The notes beneath the pieces were generated by a model. It had not been told where the DNA came from. It saw nothing but the letters and a program-made list of their open reading frames with translations, and did not search any database. Position numbers and translations under genes: made by a program. 64,000 nt of DNA, from positions 1 to 64,000 of the forward strand of contig NZ_BOLS01000008.1 of the NCBI RefSeq assembly GCF_016861785.1, read 5' to 3'. This stretch comes from Lacticaseibacillus mingshuiensis. Its GTDB lineage: Bacteria > Bacillota > Bacilli > Lactobacillales > Lactobacillaceae. Shown piece after piece: positions 62,336 to 64,000 of the stretch (position 1 is its first letter; each line of letters opens with the position of its first letter).

Positions 62336-62682
62336 TAGCATAGCGCTGCGGCAAAGAAAAGAGCGGGCCTAGAATCCTCAAACGGGCAGCGCCACCCCTT
62401 TTTCCCTGCGGCGTCCCTTGCCCTGGATCATTTCATTGACACGGGAAGACGCCGACCACAACTGCTTCGGCTCTTCTTTACATTTGAGATCGTGATCATC
62501 CGGCAAACTGTGTTCTTTATTGAGCGAATGATTTATGCGGATGCGGGAAGCAAATTGCTACTGCAGAGACAAGTTCTCAGAGGTATTTTGCGTCGATAAT
62601 ATCCGTCAAAATTGGGACTTTATAGAAATCTCTCGAAGGATTCTTTTACGCAAGTTGTACAGACTTTTTACAATCAAACCAG
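62336..62682. other. Intergenic between tyrS leader and RNA candidate
   Basis: No convincing gene. A weak frame starting at 62535 runs into the RNA candidate and has no ribosome site. Confidence 0.4.
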
Positions 62683-62711
62683 TTGACGTATCCGCTTACT
62701 GGGGTTATTAT
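62683..62711 (+). promoter_or_regulatory. Promoter of the orphan RNA candidate
   Basis: TTGACG (62683-62688), a 17-base spacer and TATTAT (62706-62711), overlapping a TATAAT at 62709-62714. Confidence 0.6.
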
Positions 62712-62716
62712 AATCT

Positions 62717-63010
62717 CGACACTGAGAGGCGTGGAGGAGCTGGCCACGAGTTCTCTCCCAGCGTCGGTCAGTCCGGCGGGAGACAACCCGCGACCCACCC
62801 CGAGCGACGCAATGACGGTTACCTGCAGTAAGGGGGTAACCCAAAGGGCTAAACGGACCCAGTGCTGAAAGGCACCGGAAAAATGTACCACCTGCATTTC
62901 TAACTGAATAAGTTCCCCTAACACCGACGGGAGGAATCTCGAAAATGAAGAGGGAAAGGGATCCAACCTAAAATTTGGCAGGCCGGAGCACGCTTCGGCC
63001 TGTTTGCTGT
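62717..63010 (+). ncRNA. Putative structured ncRNA, family not recognised
   Basis: After a near-consensus promoter comes about 290 bases of GC-rich, non-coding sequence with four clean hairpins: gagag/ctctc with inner cgtgg/ccacg (62724-62757); gcgtcg/cgacgc (62761-62810) enclosing gcggg/cccgc; ggttacc/ggtaacc (62817-62841); and gtgc/gcac (62862-62875). It ends at a caggccg/cggcctg hairpin (62979-63002). It is followed only by a gene on the opposite strand, so it is not a riboswitch for a neighbour. It does not match 6S, SRP, tmRNA or RNase P motifs I know. Confidence 0.5.
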
Positions 63011-63025
63011 GCCCTCAGATAATAA

Positions 63026-63085
63026 AACACCCCAGAGACGCTCAGGCGTTGCCACTTTGCGCTACCTGAACGTTCCTGGGGTCCC
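63026..63085 (-). terminator. Intrinsic terminator
   Basis: A long stem bounded by ccccag / ctgggg with a T run on the minus strand, after the ArsR gene. Confidence 0.75.
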
Positions 63086-63100
63086 TACGACCATGCGATT

Positions 63101-63436
63101 TTACAACCCCTGACTCTGCCGCCGCAGTGCCCGGGTCAGGCGCTCGAGTCGGGCGATCGTGTCATCGAGTGTTAGATAATAGTAGACAACATTGCCCACC
63201 TGCCGAGAATCAACCATGCCGATGTCGCGTAATGTCTTGAGATGATGCGACGTTGCCGGCTGAGACAGGCCAATTTTCTCCGCGAGGTCGTTGACCTTGA
63301 TACCGCGATCCCCGGATACTTCCCCCAGTAACATGATCAGCTTCTGCCGATTGGCGTTCGACAACGCGTTCAGATGACCAATGTCGAGCTTGAATTCATT
63401 CAATGCCTCTTGCTGCGCCGCAGAATACTCCGTCAT
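63101..63436 (-). CDS. ArsR-family transcriptional regulator
   Basis: This 111-residue winged-helix repressor has LNALSNANRQKLIMLL and the recognition segment VNDLAEKIGLSQPATSHHLK. No metal-binding CxC motif is visible, so it may sense redox or a non-metal ligand. Start at ATG 63436 after ggggagg. It is divergent from apbE. Confidence 0.88.
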   Translation of the reverse strand: MTEYSAAQQEALNEFKLDIGHLNALSNANRQKLIMLLGEVSGDRGIKVNDLAEKIGLSQPATSHHLKTLRDIGMVDSRQVGNVVYYYLTLDDTIARLERLTRALRRQSQGL

Positions 63437-63532
63437 GATGACGCCTCCCCAAAGTTTCGGTGCTGATACAGCCTGTGCGTTGTTGGGCTCTGGTGCTCCT
63501 CCGCACCCAGATGTTGTTGGGCTCTGGTGCGC

Positions 63533-63616
63533 ATGGTCGAGACAGCTAGGGACGCCCTTCACTCGGTGGCAAGGCCCGCCACCAAGCGCTGGGCTAGCCT
63601 ACCTGCTCGACCATGA
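63533..63616. repeat. Diverged copy of the covarying hairpin repeat
   Basis: The arms catggtcgag (63533-63542) and ctcgaccatg (63607-63616) are perfectly complementary and enclose the conserved core cactcggtggcaagg...ccaagcg. The outer and middle stems differ from the copies at 27181-27387 by compensating changes. Confidence 0.75.
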
Positions 63617-63672
63617 CCGCGCACCTCCGCACCCAGATGCAGGTCAATTGTTGCCGCAACGCGAAAAAACGC

Positions 63673-63701
63673 TTACACTAGATGTACAGGTTCAGTATAA
63701 C
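63673..63701 (+). promoter_or_regulatory. Promoter of apbE
   Basis: TTACAC (63673-63678), a 17-base spacer and TATAAC (63696-63701), 24 bases before the start codon. Confidence 0.6.
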
Positions 63702-63724
63702 ACTGATCAAAGGAAGGTATTCTC

Positions 63725-64000
63725 ATGAGTGAATATGTGTCGTTCAAAGCACTTGGCGCGACCAACGACTTGACGATCTATGGTGGCGGCACCCCGGAAA
63801 CATTTGACCACAGCATCGCACTGGTCTCAGCCTATTCCCGCCTCTTATCCTTTTATGATAAAGACTCCATCATTAGCCAGATCAATCAAAACGCTGGCGT
63901 GGCGCCGGTGACAATCGAGGTGCGCCCTGTTTTCAACCTGATCGCACGGGCCGTGGCCTGGAGCAAGCGCGGCGCGGGGTACAATGCGCTGATCGGGCCG
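63725..64000 (+). CDS. apbE: FAD:protein FMN transferase (ApbE), partial
   Basis: The first 92 residues are present; the gene runs off the window. The start follows aaaggaagg. The pattern KALGATNDLTIYG, then SRLLSFYDKDSIISQINQNAG, matches the ApbE N terminus. ApbE attaches FMN to secreted or membrane flavoproteins, including extracellular electron-transfer reductases. Confidence 0.85.
   Translation, partial: MSEYVSFKALGATNDLTIYGGGTPETFDHSIALVSAYSRLLSFYDKDSIISQINQNAGVAPVTIEVRPVFNLIARAVAWSKRGAGYNALIGP

Noticed and set aside
62535-62831. 98-codon frame starting before the RNA candidate
   Set aside because: It has no ribosome site, and runs across a promoter and hairpins.
1-64000. CRISPR array, tRNA or rRNA genes
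   Set aside because: No regularly spaced short repeats and no tRNA or rRNA signatures were seen by eye.

Overview
The window looks like chromosome of a high-GC lactic acid bacterium (Lactobacillaceae, most like Lacticaseibacillus). The case rests on guaA, coaA, feoAB, queT and T-box-controlled tyrS, a KxYKxGKxW/LPXTG surface protein, PcsB-like wall hydrolases behind WalR-type boxes, and strong AGGAGG ribosome sites. Genus is inference, and no rRNA or tRNA gene was seen.

Region 1 (1-13103) is accessory DNA stacked behind the 3' end of guaA. From the left it holds an inverted IS30 end (1-77), a 5'-truncated IS30 transposase, a low-GC heme-efflux-like ABC pair (hrtBA-like), a second IS30 element with a lysine where the catalytic glutamate should be, and a stub of an interrupted gene. 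From 4591 to 13103 lies an integrative mobilizable element: tyrosine integrase, DUF3173 protein, MobT-like Rep_trans relaxase, FtsK/TcpA-like coupling protein, two small unknown proteins, a divergent HTH-like gene, and a type II restriction-modification pair. The last 12 bp of guaA recur beyond the integrase, and three landmarks inside the right end are repeated at identical distances outside the left end. I read this as two related guaA elements in tandem, the left one now carrying the IS/hrt cargo.

Region 2 (13104-29115) is core: guaA, a tiny membrane protein, coaA, the feo iron operon, an LPXTG adhesin, a thioesterase and HelD, a CPA2 antiporter, a tandem structured repeat, queT, and an SDR overlapping a DUF2829 (Tad2-like) gene.

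Region 3 (29116-44100) holds a TPM-domain protein, a prolyl aminopeptidase-like hydrolase, a lipoprotein, a phosphatase, a MarR-controlled OB-fold/MFS unit, a BceAB-like ABC pair, an amino acid permease, a lipid kinase, a deletion scar joining an ABC ATPase tail to a headless Rgg, and a ketopantoate reductase-like gene.

Region 4 (44101-64000) starts with hflX behind a nine-residue arginine-rich leader peptide and an intrinsic terminator. Then come two TetR units, a polar amino acid ABC importer, envelope genes, a Fur regulator, a guanylate kinase-like protein, two paralogous wall hydrolases, tyrS, an orphan structured RNA candidate, an ArsR regulator, and an apbE gene cut by the window end.

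The least explained signals are the covarying hairpin repeats at 27.2 and 63.5 kb, the orphan RNA candidate at 62.7-63.0 kb, the hflX leader, and the two-island arrangement at guaA.
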